DNA of 33,463 bases from Candidatus Altimarinota bacterium (GTDB lineage: Bacteria; Patescibacteriota; Gracilibacteria; BD1-5; UBA6164): assembly GCA_020629795.1 (NCBI GenBank), contig JAHDCR010000008.1, forward strand, positions 1 to 33,463. Reading direction: 5' to 3'. The notes below the pieces were generated by a model, which was not told the origin of the DNA, made no database searches, and saw only the letters and a list, made by a program, of their open reading frames with translations. Shown piece after piece: positions 1-8,066 of the stretch. Each line of letters starts with the position of its first letter. The first letter of the stretch is position 1. A program made the translations under genes and the position numbers.

Positions 1-230
1 GGGAAGAGGTCATAACTCTCGGTTTCAAGAGGAGATTTTGTAATCACGTTTACAATCTGCGCTTCGTAATAATCTTTGCGTTTTTTCGTAATTTTTATAT
101 CTACTACAGCCTGAGGAACAGCTCATCCTGTTATAAATGCTACTTTTCCATCCTCTAGTCTCGCAAATCATTTCCCTCAAAATACTAGTTTTTCAACTAT
201 GATATTTTCTAATATTGCTCCTTTTTTCAT
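1..230 (-). CDS. TRAM-domain RNA uracil-C5 methyltransferase, N-terminal part (RlmD/TrmA-like), cut by window edge
   Basis: Only the first 76 residues are present. Starting at ATG 230 and reading UGA as Gly gives MKKGAILENIIVEKLVF-GGKGFARLEDGKVAFITGGAVP, followed by a beta-rich stretch ending ..VITKSPLE. This is the TRAM fold that precedes the Fe-S cluster and SAM-methyltransferase domains of the RlmD/RlmC/TrmA family, which makes 5-methyluridine in 23S rRNA or tRNA. The catalytic part lies outside the window, so the exact substrate is not decided. Two of the glycines in VFGGKG and one in ITGG are UGA. The start codon abuts the U tract of a terminator hairpin (231-263), which leaves no room for a ribosome binding site. 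An AAAGGAG lies just inside the reading frame, so translation may be leaderless or depend on readthrough from the gene upstream. Confidence 0.7.
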
Positions 231-263
231 AAAAAATCTCTCTAAATAATATTCAGAGAGATT
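231..263 (-). terminator. Intrinsic terminator after the 440-aa orphan gene
   Basis: A perfect 9-bp stem (aatctctct 235-243 with agagagatt 255-263, 11-nt loop) is followed on the minus strand by six U residues (231-236). It sits 41 nt after the stop of the 304-1626 gene and directly touches the ATG of the methyltransferase gene at 230. The same stem sequence recurs in the thrS leader hairpin (7057-7080). Confidence 0.7.
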
Positions 264-303
264 GTAGGGAATAAGCAGGGAATTGCAAAGCTATATTTTT
301 AAG

Positions 304-1626
304 TTACCTTGAAGGTCTTTCAACTGGCAATGGTGAGAATATAAGATTTGTTATTGGTACTAAATCTGCAGCAAAAGTATCGAAATGCTGCTGAACATTT
401 TCATTAACTGCAGCATCTGGTGAAGTATGATGAATTCTATTATAAAATCTTTTCATGTCAGATGCATCTCAATGCAAAATTATACCACTCATATATTCTT
501 GAGTTTTAGATCTACAAAAACTATCTACTAACCACATATTAATTGACTCTTCCCAAGATAAATCTAATGGAGAAAGCTCAGGTTGATTTTCATATGATTC
601 TATTACCCACTCAGGAATATATTCACTATATTTACTATAGTTATAATAGTCATTTGCATAACCTGGTGCCTGAGAAGCATAATATTCCATATTTCTTCTT
701 AACGCTGTATCAAAAGGTGAATAATCTCACGTTTCACGATTATATTTTCGAACCCTAGTTTCATTTCAATTTTCATCTAGTACAGGATCACCATTTTCAT
801 CTTTAACTAAGATTGTAGTAGGTACTCAATTAATATATCAATCTAAATATTGAAAGGGGCATTTAGCACTACTTCACTCATCATTGATAATATTTTTTCC
901 TCAATAACTTTCTACTGCTACTATGAATTTTATAAGCACTCATAAATTTTGATATAAGTTTCATATATCTTCTTCACTCACAACTTCAGAAAATGCTCAA
1001 TGCTTTTCAAATAATCACCTAATAATCTCTTTTGAAGATTCTGGTATTCAGTTTTCATCAAGAAAATCAGTAAGTGTTTCTTGATTCTGATTTTCTTGAT
1101 TTTCGCTAACTGCAGTAATTGATGTATCAATAAAAGTATCTGACTGATTCTCATTATTATTAGTAACAGGTTCTACAGTTTCTTGAGGTATAAAATAAGT
1201 ATAATTATAATTAATTCCATCAATCATAAATTCTTTTTCATCTGGAAGAATTCATCAATTATCTAAAAAATTAGAGATTGCATCATAGATAACCGGTTCC
1301 ATGAATTCAGATTCTTGAAAATTCACTAAATATTCTTGATTTTCCTCAAGAATGCGATTTTCATCCCAATTTTCTAAATTTGAATCGATAATATAATCAT
1401 ATATCTCATGCTTTAATTCTTGAGACACATTTTCAAATTTCATTATTGATGCAAGATACGTTTTGAATTGATTTCGAACTATAACACTCTCACGCAAGTC
1501 AATAAGTCAATTTTGAGATTTTTGCAAAATTGACAGAGTCAATCACTCTGGTAGTTTAAAGTCTCAAAAAACATTTGAAGTTTTATCAAATTCTCAGCAG
1601 TTTAAAGCTTCTGTGTTTTCAGCCAT
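304..1626 (-). CDS. Hypothetical acidic 440-aa protein, possible lysozyme-like C-terminal half
   Basis: The 440-aa frame runs from ATG 1626 to TAA 304 only if UGA is Gly, with many in-frame UGA codons. I do not recognise it with certainty. It is acidic and Asn/Glu-rich with no signal peptide or membrane segment. The N-terminal 200 residues look helical and end in a low-complexity linker rich in N, Q and E (SENQENQNQE). After that come VAVESYGGKNIINDEGSS and CPFQYLDGY. This loosely recalls the lysozyme-superfamily pattern of a catalytic Glu-Ser followed by a short spacer and a G..FQ motif, with an SPFDTALRRN and LSWEESINMW tail where transglycosylases have helices. That resemblance is by eye only. 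It is a single gene, flanked by terminators on both sides, with a probable promoter in the AT-rich 1627-1680 segment. Confidence 0.6.
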
Positions 1627-1682
1627 TAGTAATATCTAATTATATATATATTTAAAATACCATACTCTTTACAAAAACACAA

Positions 1683-1710
1683 ATAAAGCTCTGAATAATC
1701 AGAGCTTTAT
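1683..1710 (-). terminator. Intrinsic terminator of the groES-groEL operon
   Basis: A perfect 12-bp stem (ataaagctctga 1683-1694 and tcagagctttat 1699-1710) has an ATAA loop. It lies 16 nt past the groEL stop and is followed on the minus strand by a weak, interrupted U-rich stretch. Confidence 0.75.
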
Positions 1711-1726
1711 AATTTTATTCGTAAAT

Positions 1727-3385
1727 TTACATCATTCCCATACCTGGCATTCCTCACATTCATCCCATAGCTCACATATTTGGCATATGCTGAGCTTCAT
1801 CTGATTTTTTTGGTATTTCAGATATTGCAGATTCTGTAGTGAGAAACATTCCTGCAAGAGAAATAGCTTCTTGAAGCGCTACTCTTTCTACCTTTTTCGG
1901 ATCGATAATACCGGATTCTAGCATATCAGTGAATTCCTCGAGTGCAGCATCATATCAGTAGTTAACATCGTCCTTGCTAAGTACTTCTTTAAGTACGAGG
2001 CTCTCATCTCTCCCAGCATTTTTTACAATTTGCTCAAGTGGATATCTTAGTGCTTGTTTTACTATTTCTAAACCTGTATTTTGATCTTTACTTCATAAAT
2101 CTACTCATTCAAGCACTTTAGAAGCTCTGAGCAGAGCAATTCATCAACCAGCTACCACTCACTCAGAAACTGCAGCTCTGGTAGCGTTTAATGCATCCTC
2201 TATTCGAAGTTTCTTTTCTTTCATTTCTACTTCACTCATTGCTCACACCTTGATAACGGCAACTCCACCTGAGAGTTTTGCTATTCGCTCTGCAAGCTTT
2301 TCCATATCATAGTTACTCTTTGTGTTTTCATACTGGCTTTTTAGCTCAGATATTCTCGAAACTATTTCCTCAGCATTACCAGCTCATCCTATAATCGTAC
2401 TATTACTCTGGGTAGAAACAACACTCTTAGCCATACCAAGATGCTGCATACTTGCATTTTCTAGCTTCATACCTAGCTCTTTAGCAATAACAGTAGCTCC
2501 TGTAAGAACAGCTATATCTTTGAGATTTTCTTTTTTCTTTTCTCCAAAACCTGGAGCCTTAATTCCAAGCACATTAAGTACTCACTTAAGCTTATTGAGG
2601 ATAATAGTTGTAAGCGCTTCTCCATCAATATCTTCAGCTATGATAACAAGATCTTTTTTACCAGAGTTTACGAGCTCTTCCAGCAGAGGAAGAAACTCCT
2701 TCATATTAGAAATCTTTTTGTCTGTCAGCAGGATTGAAGCATCTTTGATTTCTGCCGTCATTTTATCACTGTCAGACACCATATACGGGCTCATATATCC
2801 ATTATCAAACTGCATACCTTCCGTGATTTCTACCTGCATTTCAAAAGTTTGTCATTCTTCAACCGAGATAACACCATCTTTTCCAACCTGCTGCATGGCA
2901 GTAGCTATGATTTCTCATACCTGCGAGTCTTGCGCTGATATACTTGCTACTTGCTGAATCTCCTCATGATTTGTAATCTGCGTAGCATTTTTAGCAAGCT
3001 CATTTGCTACGAGCTCTCCAGCAGCCTTCATTCCATTTTTGAGCTCAACAGCATTTACTCAAGACTCAATTTTTTGCATTCATTCTTTAGCCAGAGCGTA
3101 GGTAAGTAGGGTAGCAGTCGTAGTCCCATCACCAGCGAGAGAGTTTGTTCTTTCAGCAGCTTGCTTCACCAGCTCAGCACCCATATTTTCAAATGCATCT
3201 TCAAGCTCTATTTCTTTAGCGATCGTAGCTCCATCATTTGTTACCTGTGGAGCACCAAAACCTCTATCAAACACTACGTTTCGTCATTTTGGTCACATAG
3301 TCACAGTAACAGTCTTTGCAACCTGCTCAATCCCTAAAAACATACTTGCTCTTGCATCCTCTCCAAATTTTATTTGTTTTGCCAT
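1727..3385 (-). CDS. groL: Chaperonin GroEL (Hsp60), 60 kDa subunit
   Basis: ATP-driven folding chamber subunit of 552 aa, close to the usual 540-550. It begins [15 protein letters not shown] and continues with TVTVTMGPKGRNVVFD (both glycines of GPKG encoded by UGA), the nucleotide-binding loop [10 protein letters not shown] near residue 87, the ATPase-domain element [15 protein letters not shown], and VVAGGGIALLRA. It ends with the methionine/glycine-rich tail GGMPGMGMM typical of group I chaperonins. The start is fixed by the conserved MAKQ N-terminus. It is the last gene of a four-gene operon after groES, a thioredoxin-like gene and a Nudix gene; the Nudix stop is 5 nt upstream. It ends at the terminator 1683-1710. 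Confidence 0.97.
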
Positions 3386-3390
3386 GGTAA

Positions 3391-3834
3391 TTATTTTTTT
3401 GAATTAATATAAATTTCTGAAAATCCTTCACCAGCCCTTATTTTATTAAATACATTTTTTAAATAGGGAATAATCTCAGAATTTTGAAAATCAAGAAACT
3501 TTACTTCAGAGCACTTATCTGGCTCTCAATTAGCAATAACTCAAGTGTATTTTTTTACTTTAAAATAAAAATCGAAATACACTCTTTCTCAATTACTTAT
3601 TCTATGACTTATGTGAACCATTTCTAAATCTTCTTCTATAACTTCAATGCATATCTCTTCTTTAATTTCTCTTATAAGTCACTGCTTTAAACTCTCATAT
3701 CATTCTAAATGACCAGCTGGAAGACCATATTTATCATCCATAAATCCAGTATTTTTTCGCTTCATCAATAAAATTTCTCCTTTCTTATTTTCTATGATTC
3801 AATATACAGCTGCATAATATTCTGAATTTCTCAT
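3391..3834 (-). CDS. Nudix hydrolase
   Basis: A 147-aa protein of one Nudix domain. The Nudix box spans residues 41-63: G41, E47, R55-E56 and E59-E60, matching GX5EX7REUXEEXGU except that Cys62 replaces the usual last Gly. The substrate-side strand before it reads EILLMKRKNTGFMDDKYGLPAGH, the layout of small Nudix pyrophosphohydrolases that clean nucleotide or capped substrates. The substrate cannot be named. Four glycines, including G45 in the box, are UGA. The gene lies between the thioredoxin-like gene (7 bp upstream) and groEL (5 bp downstream), so it is almost certainly co-transcribed with the chaperonin genes. A role in housecleaning of oxidised or stress-damaged nucleotides is inference from this context. 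Confidence 0.9.
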
Positions 3835-3840
3835 ATTATT

Positions 3841-4071
3841 TTACACTTTAGTAAAATCAATCACTCCAACCTGCCTATCAATTTCTGTTTCTCCATCAAA
3901 AGTTATGAGTGTTGGAACTCCCATAACACGATATTGCATTTGCAAATCTCTTCCTGAACGTTCACTTGGATCGATATGTACAATTTCAATATCTGTTATA
4001 TTGTGGTCTGCAATATATTGTTTAGCGACTGCGCAGTTTGGACAGTCATCACCTGTAAATAGTTTTTTCAT
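3841..4071 (-). CDS. Small thioredoxin/glutaredoxin-like protein
   Basis: A 76-aa thioredoxin-fold protein, MKKLFTGDDCPNCAVAKQ. The redox CPNC motif has C10 and C13, and the cis-proline loop reads VMGVPTLITFDG. At about 75 residues it has glutaredoxin size and lacks the N-terminal extension of classical thioredoxin. It contains no UGA codon. The start codon follows the groES stop by one base (TAATATG), so the two are translationally close, and it precedes the Nudix gene by 6 bp. It probably reduces disulfides in the cytoplasm. Its place inside a chaperonin operon suggests a protein-repair or stress role, which is inference. Confidence 0.88.
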   Translation of the reverse strand: MKKLFTGDDCPNCAVAKQYIADHNITDIEIVHIDPSERSGRDLQMQYRVMGVPTLITFDGETEIDRQVGVIDFTKV

Positions 4072-4072
4072 A

Positions 4073-4354
4073 TTAATCTGTTATTTTTCCTAAAATATAC
4101 TCTATTGCTACTACTTTATACTCAGTATCTCACAGCTTTACTTCATCTCATGAGTATTGTCCTGCAAGAACTTTGTCTCCTACAGATATGCTCGACATAT
4201 CTCTATCAGGCATGCCAGGTCATACCGCAATTACCTCATAGACAAATGGTCGTTCCTTGCTGGCACTGTCTGGAAGAATAATACCTGAACTTGTAATAGT
4301 CTCTTGCTCTATAGCCTGTAAAACGACCCTATCAAAAAGTGGCTCAATATTCAT
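4073..4354 (-). CDS. groS: Co-chaperonin GroES
   Basis: A 93-aa lid protein of the GroEL chamber, of normal length. It starts [18 protein letters not shown], followed by the mobile loop [18 protein letters not shown], the beta-barrel segment VIAVGPGMPD and [17 protein letters not shown], and the C-terminal [14 protein letters not shown]. It is the first gene of the operon groES-trx-nudix-groEL. The start codon is the only in-frame ATG before the conserved PL.DRVVL. I see no CIRCE inverted repeat (TTAGCACTC-N9-GAGTGCTAA) upstream, so HrcA-type control is not supported here. Confidence 0.95.
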
Positions 4355-4378
4355 AAATTTTGCGCTTTAAGAAATAAT

Positions 4379-4404
4379 ATTATACTTGAGATGTATTATA
4401 TGAA
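4379..4404 (-). promoter_or_regulatory. Possible promoter of the groES operon
   Basis: On the minus strand a perfect TATAAT (4384-4379) lies about 25 nt before the groES ATG, preceded by a weak TTCATA (4404-4399) at a short 14-bp spacing. The -10 box is convincing and the -35 is not. Confidence 0.35.
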
Positions 4405-4419
4405 TGGAGATGTTTTTGC

Positions 4420-4540
4420 AAGCTTTCTCCATGGTCAAAATCCTTCACTGCTTCGCAGAGCTTCCTTTACAAAAGGTAGCCTTAAATAGAAGGCCCATTG
4501 CAGCCTCTTTCCTTTTTCAAAGGAAAAAATTCAAGTTAGA
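4420..4540. repeat. Cluster of short hairpins between groES and recX
   Basis: The divergent gap holds three back-to-back palindromes: CTGC-TTC-GCAG near 4449-4459, CCTTT-ACA-AAAGG near 4466-4478, and TTTCCTTT-TTC-AAAGGAAA near 4509-4527. In style (a hairpin closed by TTC, then pyrimidine-rich arms) it resembles the repeats at 26611-26740 and 29366-29470, but the sequences have drifted too far to be called a copy with confidence. Confidence 0.35.
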
Positions 4541-4557
4541 ATATAACTAAAGCACAC

Positions 4558-5142
4558 ATGCAAGACAACAAACCTTACACTCCTCAGCGACTCAAAGACT
4601 ACGCACTTTGGTATTATTTTCGCTATTACCCGAGTAACAACAAGCTCCTACAAAAATTAAATGAAAAGTGAGAAACAGAAGATGCCCAGCAGGTATTTCA
4701 GGAAATAAAAAACCTTACCCAAGAGGATGAGATCATCAAAGCCAAAATAGATAACTATATCTTTAGAAATAAAAACTATCGATACATCCGTCAAAAAATG
4801 CGAGAGAAACTCTTTCCAGTAGATAAAACTGAAGCATATCTAGAAAAATATATTAACTCTGGAGAAAGTATTCTTGATGAGATTTTTTTGAGAAAAAAAA
4901 TAGAAAATTACACAGCAAAAGGGAAGAGTCGATATTATATATTTCAGACTCTGGGTGAGACCAAGCTCGATAGAGAAAAACTTGAGGTCTTACTCGAAGA
5001 ATATTTTCCAGATGGTGAATATGAAAATATACGCAGAGAATATGAGAAAATACAACATAAATATGACAGACAAAAAATCATTCAAAAATTACTTTCTAAA
5101 TGATTTAAGTACGAAGAGATAAAAAAAGTTCTAGAAATCTAG
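4558..5142 (+). CDS. recX: RecX-family regulatory protein
   Basis: A 194-aa all-helical protein resembling RecX, which caps RecA filaments and modulates recombination. It shows the tandem three-helix pattern: ALWYYFRYYPSNNKLLQKL near residues 16-34, then a helix of the FQEIKNLTQEDEI type, then YRYIRQKMREKL. At the C-terminus it ends with RQKIIQKLLSKGFKYEEIKK, where RecX proteins have the R..LL.RGF.YE.I signature. One repeat boundary and the GF of that motif use UGA for Gly. The stop TAG is inside the terminator stem. The family has low sequence identity, so the assignment rests on pattern and length. It is a single-gene unit, divergent from groES. Confidence 0.75.
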
Positions 5143-5152
5143 AACTTTTTTT
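5121..5152. terminator. Bidirectional terminator between recX and thrS
   Basis: A7-GTTCTAG / CTAGAAC-T7 (stem 5128-5134 with 5139-5145, loop AAAT) has A and T tracts on both sides, so it can stop transcripts from either strand. The recX stop TAG (5140-5142) is part of the stem, and the thrS stop lies 8 nt beyond the end of the element. Confidence 0.8.
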
Positions 5153-5159
5153 ATCCATA

Positions 5160-7034
5160 TTATAACTTTTTTTCTCTAATCTCAGTTAGCAACATTTCAG
5201 TAAATTCTTCTGTTTTCATCACTGATTGATCTTTTGTTTTGTAGTTTCTCACTGCAACACTCTCACTGTTTTCTTCTTCCTCTCCGATAACGAGAATATA
5301 GTTTACATGCATCTTTTCTGCGTTTCTAACTTTTTTATTGAGAGAGTCAGAGCTATCATCTATTTCTACTCTAATACCGGCATCCTTGAGAGCCTTGTAT
5401 ACTGAGTCTGCATAGTCGTTAAACGTTGAAGCAACTGGAACAATTCGTACTTGACGAGGAGCCATCCAGAGAGGAAATGTTCCTGCAAAATGCTCTATAA
5501 ATACTCCCATACCTCTTTCAAGTGATCCAGCTATAGCTCTGTGAATAACTACAGGACGTTCTTTCTCACCTTTTTCATTAGTAAACTCAAGTTCGAATCT
5601 TTCTGGAAGATTAAAATCACACTGGATCGTTGCAAGCTGCCACTCTCGTCCAATTGCATCCTTGAACATAAAGTCGAGCTTAGGTCCGTAAAATGCTGCT
5701 TCTCACTCAACTCGCTTATATGGAAGCTGATTTTCCTTTGCTGCCTCCTCAAGTGCTGCTTCAGCTATTTTCCAAACATCATCTGTTCAAAGGTATTTTG
5801 ATTTATCCTCACCTCTTACAGAGAGAGAGACCCAATAATCATTTGTAAGTCAAAGAGTAGTATAGAACTCTTTGATGATATCAGTAATTGTTTTAACTTC
5901 GTCTTTGATTTGTTCTACGCGACAAAACAAATGTCCATCATCTTGAGTAATCGCTCTTACTCGAGTAAGACCTGAAAGTTGACCAGATTTCTCATCTCTA
6001 TAAATAGTTGCTGGCTCAAAATATCGAACTGGCATATCTCTATAAGAGAACTGATTATCAGCAAATATTTGCATGTGGTGCGGGCAGTTCATCGGTTTCA
6101 TAATAAACTTATCTTCTTTTCCTTGTACTCTAAAAAGTTCATCACCAAATTTTGCTGCATGACCGGATGTTTCATAGAGGGCTTCTTTTGCTATATGTGG
6201 AGTCCAAACTCTGTCATACCCACGAGTTTTATGTAAATCCCAGAGATAGTCCTCAAGCTCTTTTCTAATAACCATCCCTGCTGGTTGCATGAGTGGAAGA
6301 CCAGGACCTATAAGCTCCGAAACAGAAAAGAGTTTTAGTTTCGCACCAAGTATTCTATGATCTCGTTTTTTAGCTTCTTCGAGCATATGAAGATGTTTAT
6401 CAAGAGTATCTTTATCATCAAAAGCGTATGCATAAATACGAGTAAGTTGCTGATTATCAGCATTTCCCATCCAGTATGCACCAGCCACTCTTGCCAATTT
6501 AAAACTATTAGCATCGAGAGAGCTTGTAGAGGCTACATGCTCTGGTCCAGCACACATATCTATAAACTTGAGATTTCTTACTTGATCTCCATCCATGTGA
6601 GACGCAAAATCAAAATATCATTTTTCTTGGATATGAATCTGTACATCAGTTGCCTGACCTCATTTTCCTGTATTTATATAGAAGCTAATTTTCCCAGTTA
6701 TTTTCTCTGCGTTTTTAAATTTCCCAGATTCTAGCATATCAACTATTTCTGATTTAAAATCTTCTCCCATAAGTTTAAGTAGCTCACGAGCCTCGTCATA
6801 TGAGACTTCAAACATCTGAAAGTCTTGGTTTTGTGAAATGATTTTTTTCATAGATTTCTCTATCTTTTTGAGATCTTTATCAGAAAATTCTTGAGCCCCA
6901 AAATCAAAATCATAGTAAAATCAGTCCTCAGTAAAAGGTCATGTTGCGCATTTTGTTTCAGGAAAATTTTGCTGCACTGCCTGTGCCATGATATGCGCGA
7001 GCGAGTGTCTTTTTGTATCAAGTATATATTCCAT
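5160..7034 (-). CDS. thrS: Threonyl-tRNA synthetase lacking the TGS domain
   Basis: Charges tRNA-Thr with threonine in the cytoplasm; 624 aa. Residues 9-19 (RHSLAHIMAQA) carry the HxxxH zinc/editing motif, followed by DMCAGPEHV in place of the usual C-x-GPH, so the N2-type editing domain is present with a one-residue insertion. The class II core follows: motif 1 around LPLMQPAGMVIRKELE, MNCPHHM with the zinc cysteine, motif 2 RYFEPATIYRDEKSG, GLTRVRAITQDDGHLFC, and motif 3 VVIHRAIAGSLERGM. The anticodon-binding domain runs from WMAPRQVRIVPV to the end. E. coli ThrRS has a TGS domain of about 60 residues first; here the protein begins at the editing domain. The start ATG 7034 lies 18 nt after the leader terminator. 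Expression is probably controlled by the attenuator at 7053-7223. Confidence 0.96.
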
Positions 7035-7056
7035 GTATATAAATTAAAATATAAAA

Positions 7057-7080
7057 AATCTCTCTATTTCTAGAGAGATT
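7057..7080 (-). terminator. Attenuator terminator in the thrS leader
   Basis: A perfect 10-bp stem (aatctctcta 7057-7066 and tagagagatt 7071-7080, loop TTTC) is followed on the minus strand by six consecutive U (7053-7058 region) and then, 18 nt on, the thrS ATG. No minus-strand gene precedes it except the 14-codon leader peptide, so it is a terminator inside a 5' leader rather than the end of an upstream operon. Confidence 0.8.
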
Positions 7081-7119
7081 TGTAAAAGTGTATTTTATAG
7101 CATCTTACAAAATCCCTCT
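7072..7119 (-). promoter_or_regulatory. Antiterminator pairing of the thrS leader
   Basis: On the minus strand, segment 2 (AGAGGGATTTTGTAA, 7119-7105) is complementary to segment 3 (TTACAAATCTCTCT, 7085-7072) except for one bulged U and one G-U pair. Segment 3 is also the 5' arm of the terminator, so 2:3 and 3:4 pairings exclude each other. Segment 2 can alternatively fold back on CTCTCT at the end of the leader peptide coding sequence (1:2 pairing). A ribosome stalled on the threonine codons would cover segment 1 and favour 2:3, allowing readthrough into thrS. Confidence 0.7.
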
Positions 7120-7162
7120 AATAGAGAGTAGTTGTTGTAGTGGTTACAAGTAATGCTAGCAT
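7118..7162 (-). CDS. thrS leader peptide with six consecutive Thr codons
   Basis: The minus-strand ORF is ATG CTA GCA TTA CTT GTA, then ACC ACT ACA ACA ACT ACT, then CTC TAT TAG. It encodes MLALLVTTTTTTLY, 14 aa. Six threonine codons in a row sit right at the segment-1/segment-2 junction of the attenuator and precede threonyl-tRNA synthetase, so the codon content matches the enzyme's own substrate. This is the logic of thrL, hisL or pheM leaders in enterobacteria. All four-fold codon variety (ACC, ACT, ACA) shows it is not a simple repeat. The ATG lies about 27 nt after the predicted start of transcription. The purine run AAAGAAAG about 8 nt upstream is a weak ribosome binding site. The function is inferred from architecture. 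Confidence 0.75.
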   Translation of the reverse strand: MLALLVTTTTTTLY

Positions 7163-7192
7163 ATGCGTGCTTTCTTTAATCAATTAACTAGG

Positions 7193-7200
7193 TGTATAAT
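7193..7200 (+). promoter_or_regulatory. Extended -10 for the HD-domain gene
   Basis: TGTATAAT (7193-7200) is a perfect extended -10 box on the plus strand, 58 nt before the start codon at 7265. The -35 region is not recognisable. It overlaps the minus-strand thrS promoter, so the two divergent promoters may compete for polymerase. Confidence 0.4.
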
Positions 7201-7223
7201 ATAATAGTGAGTATGAAAGTCAA
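7196..7223 (-). promoter_or_regulatory. Promoter of the thrS leader
   Basis: On the minus strand TTGACT (7223-7218) and TATTAT (7201-7196) are separated by 16 bp, giving a start near 7189, 27 nt upstream of the leader peptide ATG. It overlaps the divergent -10 box of the HD-domain gene. Confidence 0.6.
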
Positions 7224-7264
7224 AGTTTTTTGCATATAAGAGGGAAGAGGTGTAATATAGATAT

Positions 7265-8005
7265 ATGAAAAAACTTGTATATAAATCCAGAGAAGAAAGT
7301 CTTCTTATTGATTCTCTTTCTCAAAGCCAACTCATTACTTATGAGCAACTTTTGTATATTAAAAAACTGTATAACGAAAACGTTCCATACCATAATTTTC
7401 TCCATGCACTCAAAGTAGCAGAGTGAGTACTTAAATTGCCTAGAGGGGAGTATAATATTATAGAAATACAAAGTCTCTTTATTTCAGCACTTTTTCATGA
7501 TGCGGGACATACCGGTACAGCATGAGACTTAGATGAATTTAGGTCACTAGATATGGCCTTTAAGTGAATTATAGATTTTGAACAAAAATATAACTATGCA
7601 TGAATAGATTATTCCATTGTGAGAAAATCTATAGTTTGAACTGTCTTTAAAAATAGAGCCACCAATAAGGATCCATATGCAATACTCCTTGCAGATTTAG
7701 ATGTATCAACAGTATGAATGAGCTTCCCAGAATTTTTGTATTATGCTGATTTTCCAATCTCCGTTGAATTATGAAAAGTTATAGATGAATGGATAGAGGA
7801 TCTGAGTTACTTTAAATTTCTTATGTGAGTAGATAAAAATATTTTCAGAAATCAAATTACAAGAGAGATTTTTCCTGAATACTTAAAAAATACAAAGAAA
7901 TATATAACAACTTGATGCCAAGATATTATGAAAATATATGAATATTGGAGAGAAAATAATATCACTTATCAAGAATTTGAAGATTTTTACTATAAAAACC
8001 TCTAA
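7265..8005 (+). CDS. HD-domain metal-dependent phosphohydrolase
   Basis: A 246-aa protein with an HD fold. Metal-ligand motifs are Y-H43-NFL-H47-A, then ALF-H78-D79-AGH82-TG, then a later DLD in the LLADLDVST segment. The YHNxxHA...LFHDxGHxG spacing resembles cyclic-nucleotide phosphodiesterase-type HD domains (PDEase_I) more than ppGpp hydrolases, but the substrate is not decided. No transmembrane segment or extra sensor domain is visible. A good purine-rich GAAGAGGTG lies about 12 nt before ATG 7265. Several conserved-looking glycines are UGA. The gene is divergent from thrS and followed 61 nt later by the PilT-like gene. Confidence 0.8.
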
Positions 8006-8066
8006 AATCTTGCTATTACACAGTAATAATGCTAATATTTAAATATACTATATAAAATCAAAATAT

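Noticed and set aside
2322-2957. Plus-strand 211-codon ORF across groEL
   Set aside because: It is the antisense shadow of the conserved GroEL gene and has no independent protein features.
4355-4420. CIRCE/HrcA operator before groES
   Set aside because: No TTAGCACTC-N9-GAGTGCTAA inverted repeat could be found in this region on either strand.
7035-7264. T-box riboswitch upstream of thrS
   Set aside because: No conserved T-box core (AGGGUGGNACCGCG-like) or stem I features are visible, and a short peptide with six Thr codons explains the leader better.
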